A stretch of DNA of 64,000 bases from Stenotrophomonas sp. VV52 (GTDB lineage: Bacteria > Pseudomonadota > Gammaproteobacteria > Xanthomonadales > Xanthomonadaceae): contig NZ_PKQQ01000001.1 of assembly GCF_002893095.1 (NCBI RefSeq), forward strand, positions 186,001 through 250,000. The letters run 5' to 3'. The first letter of the stretch is position 1, and every line of letters begins with the position of its first letter. The notes under the pieces are model-generated. The model had not been told where the DNA came from. It saw nothing but the letters and a program-made list of their open reading frames with translations, and did not search any database. Shown piece after piece: positions 17,741 through 28,357 of the stretch. The position numbers and the translations under genes are program-made.

Positions 17741-17797
17741 TCCGGGCCCCAGGGCGCAAGCCGGGGCAGCACCTCTTTCAACGAATCAAGGCAGACT

Positions 17798-18388
17798 GTG
17801 AGCGACAAGGCAACTGAAATCGCGAATCTGCTCGGCCCCACCGTTCAGTCGCTGGGTCTCGAGCTGCTGGGTGTGGAATACCTGACCGCCCCGGGTGGCG
17901 CCACGCTGCGCCTGTATATCGACGTGCCGCTGGCCGAACAGCCCGAGCGCATGGTCAATATCGACGACTGCGAGCGGGTCAGCCGCGAAGTGTCGGCCCA
18001 GCTGGACGTGGAAGACCCGATCAGCGCCAATTACACGCTGGAAGTCTCCTCGCCGGGCGTGGACCGCCCGCTGTTCACCCGCGAGCAGTTCGAGCGCGCC
18101 ATCGGCGAATCGGCCAAGGTCGTGCTGAAGCTGCCGCAGGACGGCCGCCGTCGCCTGCAGGGCGAAATCCTGAGCGTGGACGCCGAACAGAATACGGTCA
18201 CCTTCAAGGTCGACAATTCCCCGTTTACCGCCGATGTCGAGAATATCGACAAGGCACGCATCATGCCGGACTGGGCCGCCCTCGGCCTGGCTCCGACCAA
18301 ACCGACTGGCCCGGCGCCCAAGCAGGGTGGCAAGGCGAACAAGAAACCATCCAACGAGCCCGCGGCCAAGAAGCCGCGCGCGGAGTGA
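17798..18388 (+). CDS. rimP: Ribosome maturation factor RimP
   Basis: 196 aa cytoplasmic protein needed for 30S subunit maturation. The GTG at 17798 is chosen (AAGG 6 nt upstream; product begins [27 protein letters not shown], matching RimP N-termini) and not an ATG 189 nt upstream that would add a non-homologous extension. Family blocks: the LRLYID strand, [20 protein letters not shown] and [14 protein letters not shown]. The C-terminal tail is Lys/Pro-rich and longer than in E. coli. First gene of the operon, 4 nt before nusA. Confidence 0.95.
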   Translation: MSDKATEIANLLGPTVQSLGLELLGVEYLTAPGGATLRLYIDVPLAEQPERMVNIDDCERVSREVSAQLDVEDPISANYTLEVSSPGVDRPLFTREQFERAIGESAKVVLKLPQDGRRRLQGEILSVDAEQNTVTFKVDNSPFTADVENIDKARIMPDWAALGLAPTKPTGPAPKQGGKANKKPSNEPAAKKPRAE

Positions 18389-18392
18389 GCCA

Positions 18393-19904
18393 ATGAGCAA
18401 GGAACTTCTGCTGGTAGTGGATGCGGTCGCCAATGAAAAGGGCGTTCCGCGTGAAGTGATCTTCGAGGCGATCGAGGCCGCGCTGGCTTCGGCCGCGAAG
18501 AAGCGCTACCCCGATGAGGAAGTGCTGGCCCGTGTGTCGATCGACCACAAGGACGGCACCTACGAAACCTTCCGCCGCTGGGAAGTGGTGGCCGACGACG
18601 TGGTCATGGAATCGCCGGACCGCCAGGTGCGCCTGATGGACGCCATCGACGAAGCCGACGGCGTGGAAGTGGGCGACTTCATCGAAGAACAGATCGAAAA
18701 CCCGGACTTCGGCCGCATCGCGGCGCAGGCCGCCAAGCAGGTGATCGTCCAGCGCGTGCGCGAAGCCGAGCGCCAGCAGGTGGTCGATGCGTGGAAGGAC
18801 CGCGTGGGCGAACTGGTCACCGGCGTGGTCAAGCGCGCCGAGCGCGGCAACATCTATGTGGACCTGGGCGGCAACGCCGAGGCCTTCATCCCGAAGGACA
18901 AGGGCATTCCGCGCGACGTGCTGCGCGCCGGCGACCGCGTGCGCGGTTACCTGGCCGAAGTGCGCTCGGAACCGCGTGGCCCGCAGCTGTTCATCAGCCG
19001 CGCCGCCCCGGAGTTCATGATCGAGCTGTTCAAGCTGGAAGTGCCGGAAGTGGGCCAGGGCCTGGTCGAGATCAAGGCCTGTGCACGCGACCCGGGCGAC
19101 CGCGCCAAGATCGCCGTGCTCGCCCACGACGCGCGCACCGATCCGATCGGCGCCTGCATCGGCATGCGCGGTTCGCGCGTGCAGGCCGTGTCCAACGAGC
19201 TCAATGGCGAGCGCGTGGACATCGTGCTGTGGAACGACAACCCCGCCAACTTCGTCATCAATGCGATGGCGCCGGCGGAAGTGCAGTCGATCATCGTCGA
19301 TGAAGACAAGCACTCGATGGACCTGGCCGTGGCGGAAGAACGCCTGGCCCAGGCGATCGGCAAGGGCGGCCAGAACGTGCGCCTGGCCAGCCGCCTGACC
19401 GGTTGGCAGCTGAATGTGATGACCCAGGACCAGGTGACCGCCAAGTCCGAGGCAGAGCAGGGCGTGGCCCGCCAGCTGTTCATGGACAAGCTGGAAGTGG
19501 ATGAAGAAATCGCCGCCATCCTGGTGACCGAAGGCTTCAACACCGTGGAAGAAATCGCCTACGTCCCGGTCGGCGAACTGCTGGCCGTGGAAGGCTTCGA
19601 CGAAGACATCGTCGAGGAACTGCGTGCCCGTGCCCGCGACGCGCTGCTCAACGAAGCGCTCGCGGTGGAAGAAGGTCTGGATGAAGGTTCGCCGTCTGAA
19701 GACCTGCTCGCCCTGGAAGGCATGGACGAGGCAACCGCCTACGCCCTGGCCGGCCATGGCGTGCGTACGAGTGAGGACCTGTCGGACCTGGCCGCCGACG
19801 AGATCCTCGAGTTCGGCATCGAAGACATGGACCAGGAGCGCGCCGCCGCCCTGATCCTTGCCGCCCGAGCCGAGGAGATCGCCCGCCTGGAGCGCGGCGA
19901 ATGA
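18393..19904 (+). CDS. nusA: Transcription termination/antitermination factor NusA
   Basis: 503 aa. Order of domains: N-terminal RNA polymerase-binding domain (MSKELLLVVDAVANEKGV), S1 domain (about 130-200, VGELVTGVVKRAERGNIYVDLG), two KH domains with IGMRGSRVQAV and IGKGGQNVRLAS, then two acidic Helix-hairpin repeats (AR1/AR2) at the C-terminus. The start ATG at 18393 follows the rimP stop by 4 nt. Controls pausing, termination and antitermination. A GC-rich inverted repeat at about 19918-19940 lies between it and infB. Confidence 0.97.
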   Translation: MSKELLLVVDAVANEKGVPREVIFEAIEAALASAAKKRYPDEEVLARVSIDHKDGTYETFRRWEVVADDVVMESPDRQVRLMDAIDEADGVEVGDFIEEQIENPDFGRIAAQAAKQVIVQRVREAERQQVVDAWKDRVGELVTGVVKRAERGNIYVDLGGNAEAFIPKDKGIPRDVLRAGDRVRGYLAEVRSEPRGPQLFISRAAPEFMIELFKLEVPEVGQGLVEIKACARDPGDRAKIAVLAHDARTDPIGACIGMRGSRVQAVSNELNGERVDIVLWNDNPANFVINAMAPAEVQSIIVDEDKHSMDLAVAEERLAQAIGKGGQNVRLASRLTGWQLNVMTQDQVTAKSEAEQGVARQLFMDKLEVDEEIAAILVTEGFNTVEEIAYVPVGELLAVEGFDEDIVEELRARARDALLNEALAVEEGLDEGSPSEDLLALEGMDEATAYALAGHGVRTSEDLSDLAADEILEFGIEDMDQERAAALILAARAEEIARLERGE

Positions 19905-19999
19905 GCCAGCGATGAACAGTGCCCTGACCCGATCAGGGCTTAGACTCCGCGCTGCCTTCGCCCGTTTCGAAGGAGCGCCAACCAGATCATAGGATCCGA

Positions 20000-22633
20000 A
20001 TGTCGCAGCAAACCACCATCCGCAAGCTTGCCGAACTGGTCAACACGCCGGTCGAAAAACTGCTTGTACAGCTTGCCGAAGCCGGCATGAAGTTCAGCGG
20101 TCCCGACCAGGTCGTGACCAGCACCGAGAAGGTGAAGCTCCTGGGCTTCCTTCGTCGTTCGCATGGCAAGGCCGAGCAGCCCGTCGAAAGCGCAGACGAC
20201 GCTGCAAAGAAGATCACCCTGAACCGTCGCAAGTTGCAGGAAGTGACCGTCAGCGCCGGCCGCAGCAAGACCACCGTCAACGTGGAAGTGCGCCAGAAGC
20301 GCACCTACACCAAGGACGCCAGTGGCAAGGCGATGACGCCGGATGAGGAGCGCGCCGACATCCTGCGCAAGCTGGAGGAATCCCGCCAGCGCAATCTGGA
20401 CGAGCAGCGCTCGCTGGCCGAAAAGGACCGTGTGCGCGACGAAGAAATCGCACGCAAGCGCCAGGAAGAGCAGGACGCCAAGGACCGCGCCGAAGCCGAG
20501 CGCAAGGCTGCCGAAGCCGCTGCGGAAGCTGCGAAGAACGCACCGCCGGCACCGGTGGCTGCACTGCGCCCGGCCGCCAGCGAAGCGCCGGCACGTGCCG
20601 CCGCGCGTCCGTCGGCACCGGCTCCGGCCCGTACGACCGGCCGTGCCGATGACCGCAATTCGAACAACAACCGCCCCGGCGCCAAGCGCGACGAAGACGG
20701 TGGCAACCGCTTCGCCGGCCAGATGCACCTGTCGGCCGCCGACCGTGCGCGCCGTGGCAACAACAGCAACACGCGTGGTCGTCCGGGTGGGCGCGCGCAG
20801 CCGGGTCGTCGCGACAGCAACCAGTCGCGCAGCGGCGGCGGTGCCCATGGTTTCGAACGTCCGGTCGCTCCGATCGTGCGTGATGTCACCATCGGCGACA
20901 CCATCACCGTGGCCGACCTGGCCCAGAAGCTGGCCCTGAAGGGCGGTGACGTGGTCAAGGCGCTGTTCAAGATGGGCGTGATGGCCACCATCACCCAGAC
21001 CATCGACCATGACACCGCCGCGCTGGTGACCGAAGAACTCGGCCACAACGTGACCCGTGCCAACACCAACGACGCCGAAGACGCGCTGCTGGCGTTGAAC
21101 GAAGGCGAGCAGGGCGTAGCCGTTGCACGTCCGCCGGTGGTCACCATCATGGGCCACGTCGACCACGGCAAGACCTCGCTGCTGGATTACATCCGCCGCA
21201 CCAAGGTCGCCACCGGCGAAGCCGGCGGCATCACCCAGCACATCGGTGCGTACCACGTTGAAACGCCGAAGGGCGTGATCAGCTTCCTGGATACCCCGGG
21301 CCACGCCGCGTTCACCTCGATGCGTGCCCGCGGTGCCAAGTTGACCGACATCGTGGTGCTGGTGGTGGCAGCCGACGACGGCGTCATGCCGCAGACCAAG
21401 GAAGCCATCCAGCACGCCCGTTCTGCCGGTGTGCCGCTGATCGTGGCGATCAACAAGATGGACAAGTCCGGCGCCGACCCGATGCGGGTCAAGAACGAGC
21501 TGCTCACCGAGCAGGTCGTGGCCGAAGACTTCGGTGGCGACATCCAGATGGTGGAGATCTCGGCCAAGGCGGGCACGGGCGTCGACAACCTGCTGGACGC
21601 CATCTCGATCCAGGCCGAACTGCTGGAACTGAAGGCCGTGGCCGAAGGCCGCGCCAGCGGCGTGGTCATCGAGTCCTCGCTGGACAAGGGCCGTGGCCCG
21701 ATCGCCACCGTGCTGGTGCAGCAGGGTTCGCTGAAGAAGGGCGACTACCTGGTGTGCGGCATCCAGTACGGCCGCGTGCGCGCGCTGTTCGACGAAACCG
21801 GCAAGCAGCCGGACCACGCCGGTCCGTCGATTCCGGTGCAGGTGCTGGGCCTGTCCGGCGTGCCGGACGCAGGCGACGACTTCGTCGTGGTCGAGGACGA
21901 GCGCCTGGCCAAGGACGTCGCGCAGCAGCGCGAAACCAAGCGCCGTGAATCGCGCATGGTGCAGTCCGCCGGCAGCCGCATGGAAGACATCATGGCGACC
22001 CTGGGCAAGGGCAATGGCCAGCAGGTGCTGAACCTGGTGATCAAGGCCGACGTGCAGGGTTCGGTGCAGGCGCTGAGCCAGGCCCTGGTGGGCCTGTCCA
22101 ACGACGACATCCGCATCAACGTGATTCACTCCGGCGTGGGCGGCATCACCGAGTCGGACGCCAACTCGGCCGTCGCCTCCAAGGCCACCGTCATCGGCTT
22201 CAACGTGCGTGCGGACGCTTCGGCGCGTCGCATCATCGAATCCAATGGCGTGGACCTGCGTTACTTCTCGATCATCTATGACGTGATCGACCAGGTGAAG
22301 CAGGTGGCTTCCGGTCTGCTCGGCGTGGAAATCCGCGAAGAGATCATCGGTATCGCCCAGGTCCGCGACGTGTTCCGCAGCTCCAAGTTCGGTGCGGTGG
22401 CCGGCTGCATGGTCATCGAAGGCACGGTCAAGCGCAGCAAGCCGATCCGCGTCCTGCGCGACAGCGTGGTGGTGTTCGAAGGCGAGCTGGAATCGCTGCG
22501 TCGCTTCAAGGAGAACGTGGAAGAAGTCCGCAACGGTACCGAATGCGGTATCGGCGTGAAGGCTTACAACGACGTGAAGGCTGGCGACCAGATCGAATGC
22601 TTCGAGCGTATCGAAGTGCCGCGTACCCTGTAA
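20000..22633 (+). CDS. infB: Translation initiation factor IF-2
   Basis: 877 aa GTPase that places initiator tRNA on the 30S subunit. It has an N-terminal IF2 domain, a long charged Ala/Glu/Arg coiled region and a Gly/Asn/Arg-rich linker (about 100-300). The G domain carries [12 protein letters not shown] (P loop), DTPGHAAF and NKMD, followed by the domain II-IV region with the conserved [16 protein letters not shown] with AGGA 5 nt upstream. Its partner, initiator tRNA, is encoded in two copies just beyond the RHS island. Confidence 0.98.
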   Translation: MSQQTTIRKLAELVNTPVEKLLVQLAEAGMKFSGPDQVVTSTEKVKLLGFLRRSHGKAEQPVESADDAAKKITLNRRKLQEVTVSAGRSKTTVNVEVRQKRTYTKDASGKAMTPDEERADILRKLEESRQRNLDEQRSLAEKDRVRDEEIARKRQEEQDAKDRAEAERKAAEAAAEAAKNAPPAPVAALRPAASEAPARAAARPSAPAPARTTGRADDRNSNNNRPGAKRDEDGGNRFAGQMHLSAADRARRGNNSNTRGRPGGRAQPGRRDSNQSRSGGGAHGFERPVAPIVRDVTIGDTITVADLAQKLALKGGDVVKALFKMGVMATITQTIDHDTAALVTEELGHNVTRANTNDAEDALLALNEGEQGVAVARPPVVTIMGHVDHGKTSLLDYIRRTKVATGEAGGITQHIGAYHVETPKGVISFLDTPGHAAFTSMRARGAKLTDIVVLVVAADDGVMPQTKEAIQHARSAGVPLIVAINKMDKSGADPMRVKNELLTEQVVAEDFGGDIQMVEISAKAGTGVDNLLDAISIQAELLELKAVAEGRASGVVIESSLDKGRGPIATVLVQQGSLKKGDYLVCGIQYGRVRALFDETGKQPDHAGPSIPVQVLGLSGVPDAGDDFVVVEDERLAKDVAQQRETKRRESRMVQSAGSRMEDIMATLGKGNGQQVLNLVIKADVQGSVQALSQALVGLSNDDIRINVIHSGVGGITESDANSAVASKATVIGFNVRADASARRIIESNGVDLRYFSIIYDVIDQVKQVASGLLGVEIREEIIGIAQVRDVFRSSKFGAVAGCMVIEGTVKRSKPIRVLRDSVVVFEGELESLRRFKENVEEVRNGTECGIGVKAYNDVKAGDQIECFERIEVPRTL

Positions 22634-22642
22634 CACCGGAAC

Positions 22643-22665
22643 GGGCCCGACCCACGGTCGGGCCC
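22643..22665 (+). terminator. Hairpin between infB and rbfA
   Basis: Perfect 9-bp stem GGGCCCGAC / GTCGGGCCC with a 5-nt loop, without a following T tract. Probably a processing or pausing hairpin inside the operon, not a full terminator. Confidence 0.4.
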
Positions 22666-22696
22666 TACCGAAAACCAACAATCCAAGAGACTGCCT

Positions 22697-23107
22697 GTGC
22701 CCAAAACCTTCCATCGAACCGACCGTGTTTCCGCCCAGATCCGCCGTGAGCTGGGTACGCTCGTGCACAACGCGGTGCGTGAACACGGCCTGCCTTCGGT
22801 GAGTGTGTCCGACGTGGAAATCACGCGCGACATGGCGCACGCCAAGATCTTCGTCACCGCCCTCATGCCGGAACGTTCGGAAGAGGCGATGAAAGGGCTG
22901 AAGGAAATCGCCTGGGGCCTGCGCATGGAACTGGCCAAGGCCATGAAACTGCGCCACGTGCCGGAGCTGCACTTCCACTACGACGACTCGGTCGACCGTG
23001 GCGAGCGCATCGACAACCTGCTGCGTGACCTGCCCGATACGTTGGCGGCGGAAAAGAGCCGCGAAGCCGAAGACGGCGACGACGACAACGACACCGAAGC
23101 CAAGTGA
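22697..23107 (+). CDS. rbfA: 30S ribosome-binding factor RbfA
   Basis: 136 aa KH-like protein that binds the 30S subunit during late 16S rRNA maturation and cold adaptation. GTG start. Family features: [38 protein letters not shown] and [22 protein letters not shown]. The C-terminal tail is acidic (about 20 residues rich in Asp and Glu). It sits in the standard place between infB and truB. Confidence 0.96.
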   Translation: MPKTFHRTDRVSAQIRRELGTLVHNAVREHGLPSVSVSDVEITRDMAHAKIFVTALMPERSEEAMKGLKEIAWGLRMELAKAMKLRHVPELHFHYDDSVDRGERIDNLLRDLPDTLAAEKSREAEDGDDDNDTEAK

Positions 23108-23153
23108 TCCAACCACGACAGCCCGAAAGGGCTGTTGTCACATTCGAACCACC

Positions 23154-24062
23154 ATGACCCGAATCACCTTCCGTCGCCTCGACGGCATCCTGCTGCTCGA
23201 CAAGCCCGCCGGCATGAGTTCCAACGCCGCGCTGCAGGTGGCACGCCGCCTGTTCCGTGCCGACAAGGGCGGCCACACCGGCAGCCTCGACCCGCTCGCC
23301 ACCGGCCTGCTGCCGCTGTGCTTCGGCGAGGCCACCAAGATTGCCGGCCTGCTGCTGGGCTCGGCCAAGGCCTACGACGCCGAAGTGGTGCTGGGCCAGA
23401 CCACCGATACCGACGATTCCGACGGCAGCGTGCTGCTGGAACGCCCCGTGCCTGCCATCAGCCGTGAGCAGCTCGAGGCCGCGCTGGCGCCCCTGAAGGG
23501 CCGGATACGACAGCGCGCACCGATCTATTCCGCCCTCAAGCAAGGTGGCGAACCGCTGTACATGAAGGCGCGCCGGGGCGAGACCATCGAAGCGCCGGAG
23601 CGCGACGTGGAGGTCCACGCCATCGAGGTGCTGGACCAGCAGCCGACCCGCTTGTCGCTGCGGGTGACCTGCGGTTCAGGCACCTACATCCGCAGCCTGG
23701 CCCGCGACCTGGGCGAAACCCTGGGCTGCGGTGCCCACATCGCCGGCCTGCGCCGCCTGTGGGTGGACCCGTTCCGCGAGGCGCCCATGGTGACCCTGGA
23801 CACGCTGCGCGAGCTGGCCGGGCAGGGCGACGAAACCGCCCTGGAAGCCCTGCTGCTGCCGCTGGCGGCCGGCCTGGCGGACTATCCGCGAATCGACCTG
23901 GATGCTGAACAGGCGCCCCGGTTCTCGGTGGGCCAGCGCCTGCGCAACCCGGCCTGGGGCGCGGGAACGGTCGCCGTATACGGCCCGAACGGCCCGATCC
24001 TGGGGCTTGGCGAGGTCGACGAGACCGGCCGGCTGTCCCCGCAGCGCTGCTTCAACCTCTGA
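23154..24062 (+). CDS. truB: tRNA pseudouridine(55) synthase
   Basis: 302 aa enzyme making pseudouridine 55 in the T loop of tRNAs. The start ATG 23154 is preferred over an upstream in-frame ATG inside rbfA because the product then begins [22 protein letters not shown]. The catalytic motif [16 protein letters not shown] contains the active-site Asp, and [23 protein letters not shown] is the second TruB signature. A small hairpin (ACAGCCC/GGGCTGT at 23118-23134) separates it from rbfA. Confidence 0.96.
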   Translation: MTRITFRRLDGILLLDKPAGMSSNAALQVARRLFRADKGGHTGSLDPLATGLLPLCFGEATKIAGLLLGSAKAYDAEVVLGQTTDTDDSDGSVLLERPVPAISREQLEAALAPLKGRIRQRAPIYSALKQGGEPLYMKARRGETIEAPERDVEVHAIEVLDQQPTRLSLRVTCGSGTYIRSLARDLGETLGCGAHIAGLRRLWVDPFREAPMVTLDTLRELAGQGDETALEALLLPLAAGLADYPRIDLDAEQAPRFSVGQRLRNPAWGAGTVAVYGPNGPILGLGEVDETGRLSPQRCFNL

Positions 24063-24080
24063 CCCGGACCGGCCCGGCGC

Positions 24081-24109
24081 TTGTCCCGGGAGGCCGCGAC
24101 CGTTACAAT
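24081..24109 (+). promoter_or_regulatory. Promoter of rpsO
   Basis: TTGTCC (24081-24086), 17-nt spacer, TACAAT (24104-24109). The spacer and the region after it contain GGCCGCGA / TCGCGGCC, an 8-bp inverted repeat followed by TTTT, so the same stretch may terminate truB transcripts while starting rpsO. The leader to the rpsO ATG is about 110 nt. Confidence 0.65.
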
Positions 24110-24226
24110 TTCGCGGCCTTTTCAGGCTTGCCCGCATCTGCGGGTTCATCATTTCGTTAACGGCGAGTCGCGCGGTACGTCAATGGGACGTTTCTGCGGG
24201 CCACGCATCTAAAAGAGAAGAAAGCA

Positions 24227-24487
24227 ATGTCGATCGACACCCAGAAGGTCATTGAAGACAACAAGCGCAGCGCCGCCGACACCGGCTCCCCGGAAGTGCA
24301 GGTCGCCCTGCTGACCGCCCGCATCGAGCTGCTGACCGGCCACTTCAAGGCCCACAAGAAGGACCACCACAGCCGTCGTGGCCTGCTGCAGATGGTCAAC
24401 CGCCGCCGCAGCCTGCTGGACTACCTGAAGAAGAAGGACGGCGCGCGTTACAAGGCCCTGATCGAAAAGCTCGGCCTGCGTCGCTAA
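24227..24487 (+). CDS. rpsO: 30S ribosomal protein S15
   Basis: 86 aa, exactly the usual length for S15. Contains [16 protein letters not shown] and the 16S rRNA-binding [16 protein letters not shown] block. ATG with AGAGAAGAAAG upstream. S15 autoregulates its mRNA in E. coli; a 110-nt leader is available here but I cannot assign the pseudoknot by eye. A perfect terminator follows. Confidence 0.98.
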   Translation: MSIDTQKVIEDNKRSAADTGSPEVQVALLTARIELLTGHFKAHKKDHHSRRGLLQMVNRRRSLLDYLKKKDGARYKALIEKLGLRR

Positions 24488-24500
24488 GCAAGAATCCCGA

Positions 24501-24530
24501 CCGCGGCGCAGGAATGCGCCGCGGTTTTGT
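24501..24530 (+). terminator. Terminator between rpsO and pnp
   Basis: Perfect 10-bp stem CCGCGGCGCA / TGCGCCGCGG with a GGAA loop followed by TTTTGTTTT. In E. coli the rpsO-pnp boundary also has a terminator through which transcription partly reads. Confidence 0.85.
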
Positions 24531-24637
24531 TTTGGCAGTACCGAATACATCGCTTGGACCGGACTACCGGTCACCCGTCGGCGGCAAGGGTCGCCTGCGG
24601 TCCATTCGAAGACAGCATCATCCCAAGGACATCCCCC

Positions 24638-26746
24638 GTGGCAAAAATCACCAAAACCTTCCAGTACGGCAAGCACACCGTCACGCTTGAAACCGGCGAA
24701 ATCGCCCGTCAGGCCGGTGGCGCCGTCATCGTCAAGTTCGACGACACCGTGCTGCTGGTCTCCGCCGTGGCTGCCAAGAGCGCGCGTGAGGGCCAGGACT
24801 TCTTCCCGCTGACCTGTGACTATCAGGAGAAGTTCTACGCCGGTGGCCGCATCCCGGGTGGCTTCTTCAAGCGCGAAGGCCGCGCGACCGAAAAAGAGAC
24901 GCTGATTTCGCGCCTGATCGATCGCCCGATCCGTCCGCTGTTCCCGGAAGACTACAAGAACGAAGTTCAGATCATCGCCACGGTGATGTCGCTGAACCCG
25001 GACATCGACGGCGACATCCCGGCGCTGATCGGTGCTTCGGCCGCCCTGTCGCTGGCCGGCACCCCGTTCAAGGGCCCGATCGCCGCCGCCAAGGTCGGTT
25101 ACAAGAACGGTGAGTACATCCTCAACCCGACCGTGACCGAACTGAAGGATTCGGAGCTGGAACTGGTCGTGGCCGGTACCGCCAACGCCGTGTTGATGGT
25201 CGAATCCGAAGCCGCGCTGCTGTCCGAAGACGTGATGCTGGGTGCCGTGACCTTCGGTCACCGCGAAATGCAGAAGGTCATCAACGCCATCAACGAGCTG
25301 ACCGTGGAAGCCGGCACCAAGCCGTCGACCTGGGTCGCCCCGGCCAAGAACGACGCGCTGATCAGCGCCCTGCAGGAAGCCATCGGCCCGCGCCTGGGCG
25401 AAGCCTTCCAGGTGCGCGACAAGCTGCAGCGCCGCGACGCCATCTCGGCGATCAAGAAGGACGTGACCGAGTCGCTGGCCGGCCGCGTTGCCGCCGACGG
25501 CTGGAACCCGGCCGAACTGTCGAAGGAATTCGGCGAGCTGGAATACAGCACCATGCGCAACTCGGTGCTGGACACCAAGGTCCGCATCGACGGCCGCGCG
25601 CTGGACACCGTCCGCCCGATCGCCGTGAAGACAGGCATCCTGCCGCGCGTCCACGGTTCCTCGCTGTTCACCCGCGGTGAGACCCAGGCCATCGTCACCA
25701 TCACCCTGGGCACCGCACGCGACGGCCAGGTGATCGACGCCGTCTCGGGCGAGTACAAGGACAACTTCCTGTTCCATTACAACTTCCCCCCGTACTCGGT
25801 GGGTGAGACCGGCCGCATGATGGGCCCGAAGCGTCGCGAAATCGGCCACGGCCGCCTCGCCAAGCGCGGCGTGCTGGCAGTGATGCCGTCGCTGGAAGCC
25901 TTCCCGTACACCATCCGCGTGGTCTCGGAAATCACCGAGTCGAACGGTTCCTCGTCGATGGCCTCGGTCTGCGGCTCCTCGCTGGCCCTGATGGACGCCG
26001 GCGTGCCGGTCAAGTCGCCGGTCGCCGGTATCGCCATGGGCCTGGTCAAGGAAGGCGAGCGCTTCGTCGTCCTGTCCGACATCCTGGGTGACGAAGACCA
26101 CCTGGGCGACATGGACTTCAAGGTCGCCGGTACCGCTGAGGGCATCTCCGCCCTGCAGATGGACATCAAGATCGAAGGCATCACCGAAGAGATCATGAAG
26201 CAGGCCCTGCAGCAGGCCAAGGCTGGCCGTCTGCACATCCTGGGCGAAATGGCCCATGGCCTGACCGCCCCGCGCGAAGAGCTGTCGGACTACGCGCCGC
26301 GCCTGCTGACCATCAAGATCCACCCGGACAAGATCCGCGAAGTGATCGGCAAGGGTGGTTCCACCATCCAGGCCATCACCAAGGAAACCGGCACCCAGAT
26401 CGACATCCAGGACGACGGCACCATCGTCATCGCTTCGGTCAATGCCATTGCCGCGCAGGCCGCCAAGGCCCGCATCGAGCAGATCACCTCGGACGTCGAG
26501 CCGGGTCGCATCTACGAAGGCAAGGTCGCCAAGATCATGGACTTCGGTGCGTTCGTGACCATCCTGCCGGGCAAGGACGGCCTGGTGCACGTCTCGCAGA
26601 TCTCCAGCGAGCGCGTCGAGAAGGTCGGCGACAAGCTGAAGGAAGGCGACGTGGTCAAGGTCAAGGTGCTGGAAGTCGACAAGCAGGGCCGTATCCGCCT
26701 GTCGATGAAGGCCGTCGAAGAAGGCGAAGGCGCTTCGGCCGAATGA
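24638..26746 (+). CDS. pnp: Polyribonucleotide nucleotidyltransferase (PNPase)
   Basis: 702 aa 3'-5' phosphorolytic exoribonuclease, a core of RNA degradation. The GTG start 24638 (AGGA 8 nt upstream, product [20 protein letters not shown]) is chosen over the longer frame. Two RNase PH domains are visible, the second with [19 protein letters not shown] and [17 protein letters not shown]. Then come KH ([12 protein letters not shown]) and S1 ([25 protein letters not shown]) domains at the C-terminus. Length and domain order are normal. Confidence 0.97.
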   Translation: MAKITKTFQYGKHTVTLETGEIARQAGGAVIVKFDDTVLLVSAVAAKSAREGQDFFPLTCDYQEKFYAGGRIPGGFFKREGRATEKETLISRLIDRPIRPLFPEDYKNEVQIIATVMSLNPDIDGDIPALIGASAALSLAGTPFKGPIAAAKVGYKNGEYILNPTVTELKDSELELVVAGTANAVLMVESEAALLSEDVMLGAVTFGHREMQKVINAINELTVEAGTKPSTWVAPAKNDALISALQEAIGPRLGEAFQVRDKLQRRDAISAIKKDVTESLAGRVAADGWNPAELSKEFGELEYSTMRNSVLDTKVRIDGRALDTVRPIAVKTGILPRVHGSSLFTRGETQAIVTITLGTARDGQVIDAVSGEYKDNFLFHYNFPPYSVGETGRMMGPKRREIGHGRLAKRGVLAVMPSLEAFPYTIRVVSEITESNGSSSMASVCGSSLALMDAGVPVKSPVAGIAMGLVKEGERFVVLSDILGDEDHLGDMDFKVAGTAEGISALQMDIKIEGITEEIMKQALQQAKAGRLHILGEMAHGLTAPREELSDYAPRLLTIKIHPDKIREVIGKGGSTIQAITKETGTQIDIQDDGTIVIASVNAIAAQAAKARIEQITSDVEPGRIYEGKVAKIMDFGAFVTILPGKDGLVHVSQISSERVEKVGDKLKEGDVVKVKVLEVDKQGRIRLSMKAVEEGEGASAE

Positions 26747-26790
26747 TCAGGCGGTGGGTGACGACCGTTGGTCGTCACTCCTCCTGAAAG

Positions 26791-26818
26791 AAAAAAACGG
26801 GCTTCGGCCCGTTTTTTT
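26791..26818 (+). terminator. Strong intrinsic terminator of pnp
   Basis: AAAAAAACGGGC TTCG GCCCGTTTTTTT: a GC-rich stem with a TTCG tetraloop flanked by A and T runs, so it can act in both directions. Confidence 0.92.
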
Positions 26819-26936
26819 GTCCGCGCTGACCCCCGCAGGGCGCCAACGCGCGTCCGCCGGACAGATTCGCAGGACATCCCGCCACACGCCCGCGCGGCTT
26901 GCTACCGTTGGCCTCATCCAGGTCCACGGAGTTGCC

Positions 26937-28109
26937 ATGTCCCGTTTCATCGTCTCCCTGCTCGGTGCGGCCATCGTTGCCGCACTGCCGCTTTCGAGCC
27001 ACGCCGCGCCCGCATCCAACGCCGTGATCGGCGCCTACTACCCGGGCGGTTCGGCCGAACGCTACCCGGTGGCCAGCATCCCGGCCGACACGCTCACCCA
27101 TCTGTTCTACGCCTTCGCCCGCATCGAAGACGGTCGGTGCGTGGTGGACGCCGCCGCACCGGAACACTTCAAGGCGCTTGCCGAGCTCAAGCGCGCGCAC
27201 CCTCAGCTGCGCAGCATGATCTCGATTGGTGGCTGGAACGCTGGCGGCTTCTCCGATGCGGCGCTGACCCCGGAAAGCCGTGAGCGTTTTGTGCGCTCGT
27301 GCGTGGCGATGTTCTTCGAGCAGCATCGCGGCAGTTTCGACGGCGTGGATATCGACTGGGAGTTCCCGGTCTCCGGCGGCCCGCTGGAAATCACCGACCG
27401 TCCCGAAGACCGCCACAACATGACCCTGCTGGTGCAGGAGTTCCGTCGCCAGCTGGACGCGTTGGACGGCGGCAAGGGCCCGCACCGCCTGCTCACCGCC
27501 GCGCTGCCGGCCGGCCGCGTGCAGACAGACGGGCCGTACGACCCGGCGCTGAGCTATGAGTTGAAGGAACTGGGCGCGCAGCTCGATTTCATCAACCTGA
27601 TGAGCTACGACATGGGCACCGGTTTCTCGAAGGTGTCCACGTTCAACGCGCCGCTGCGCGAAGTGCCGCAGGACCCGCTGGCGCAGGAACAGCGCCGCTG
27701 GAACAACGTGGAAGGGGCGGTGCAGTTCTACCGCGACCACGGCGTGCCGGCCGACAAGCTGGTGCTGGGCGTGCCGTTCTACGGGCGTGGGTTTACCGTT
27801 ACCGGCGACAGCGCCGATGGCCTGTACCAGCCGTACAGCGCGCCTTTCGACGCAGGCGACTGGCGCCGCATCAAGGCCGAATTCCTCGGCAAGCCCGGCT
27901 GGCAGCGGCACTGGCACCCGGTCGCGCAGACCCCGTGGTTGTACAACCCGGCGCAGAAGGTGTTCATCAGTTACGAAGACCCGCAGTCGATCGGCATCCG
28001 CGCCGATTTCGCCAAGGAGCAGAAGCTGCGCGGTGTGTTCACCTGGGAGCTGACCGGTGACGACGACCAGGCCAGCCTGTTGAAAGCGATGGCCGCACCG
28101 TTCCGGTGA
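26937..28109 (+). CDS. Secreted GH18 chitinase-type glycosidase
   Basis: 390 aa. The start ATG 26937 gives a typical signal peptide (SRFIVSLLGAAIVAALPLSSHA). The mature protein is a glycoside hydrolase family 18 barrel: YYPGG at strand 1, SIGGWNAGGFSDAA, and the catalytic FDGVDIDWEFP with the general-acid Glu. Later strands include INLMSYDMG and GVPFYGRGF, and the last is the WELTGDD region. No chitin-binding domain is present. Likely exported to degrade chitin or related N-acetylglucosamine polymers; the exact substrate cannot be told. An antisense frame over the whole gene is a shadow. The gene is monocistronic and separated from a convergent operon by a palindromic element. Confidence 0.92.
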   Translation: MSRFIVSLLGAAIVAALPLSSHAAPASNAVIGAYYPGGSAERYPVASIPADTLTHLFYAFARIEDGRCVVDAAAPEHFKALAELKRAHPQLRSMISIGGWNAGGFSDAALTPESRERFVRSCVAMFFEQHRGSFDGVDIDWEFPVSGGPLEITDRPEDRHNMTLLVQEFRRQLDALDGGKGPHRLLTAALPAGRVQTDGPYDPALSYELKELGAQLDFINLMSYDMGTGFSKVSTFNAPLREVPQDPLAQEQRRWNNVEGAVQFYRDHGVPADKLVLGVPFYGRGFTVTGDSADGLYQPYSAPFDAGDWRRIKAEFLGKPGWQRHWHPVAQTPWLYNPAQKVFISYEDPQSIGIRADFAKEQKLRGVFTWELTGDDDQASLLKAMAAPFR

Positions 28110-28142
28110 TACGGATGCGGCGGTAATTTCGATGCGCTCTGC

Positions 28143-28302
28143 CGGTAGGGTCGGTTCCCAAACGACCGCCGATATAGGCGATACGCACGGTGACGCATGA
28201 CTTCCGAACGGAGAAACGCCACAACGCGCGATTCCGTTCAATGGTCATGCGTTAATCGGATAATCACCGTTATCGGCGGTCGTTTGGGAACCGACCCTAC
28301 CG
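28143..28302. repeat. 160-bp palindromic element with perfect 32-bp inverted ends
   Basis: Bases 28143-28174 and 28271-28302 are perfect reverse complements over 32 nt, beginning CGGTAGGGTCGGTTCCC on the outside. Inside, ACGCATGAC and GAACGGA are also mirrored, so the whole 160 bp can fold into one long imperfect hairpin centred near 28222. It lies between two convergent genes. It looks like a small non-autonomous mobile element or a dimeric GTAG-type repeat; no transposase is encoded and no clear target duplication is visible. Confidence 0.85.
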
Positions 28303-28357
28303 ATGGTTGCGCCATCATCCGCAGGATTTCCGACCGCCGATGCCACGCATTCTGTTG

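Noticed and set aside
17609-17797. Longer rimP start at an ATG 189 nt upstream
   Set aside because: The extension covers the terminator-like leader hairpin and has no similarity to RimP; GTG at 17798 has a good binding site.
17500-17797. Immunity gene after the RHS modules
   Set aside because: No frame with gene-like codon use or binding site is found; the region is promoter and leader of rimP.
19940-26590. Long minus-strand frames opposite infB and pnp (1058 and 793 codons)
   Set aside because: Same GC-skewed shadow effect; no recognisable protein and no ribosome binding sites, while infB and pnp are certain.
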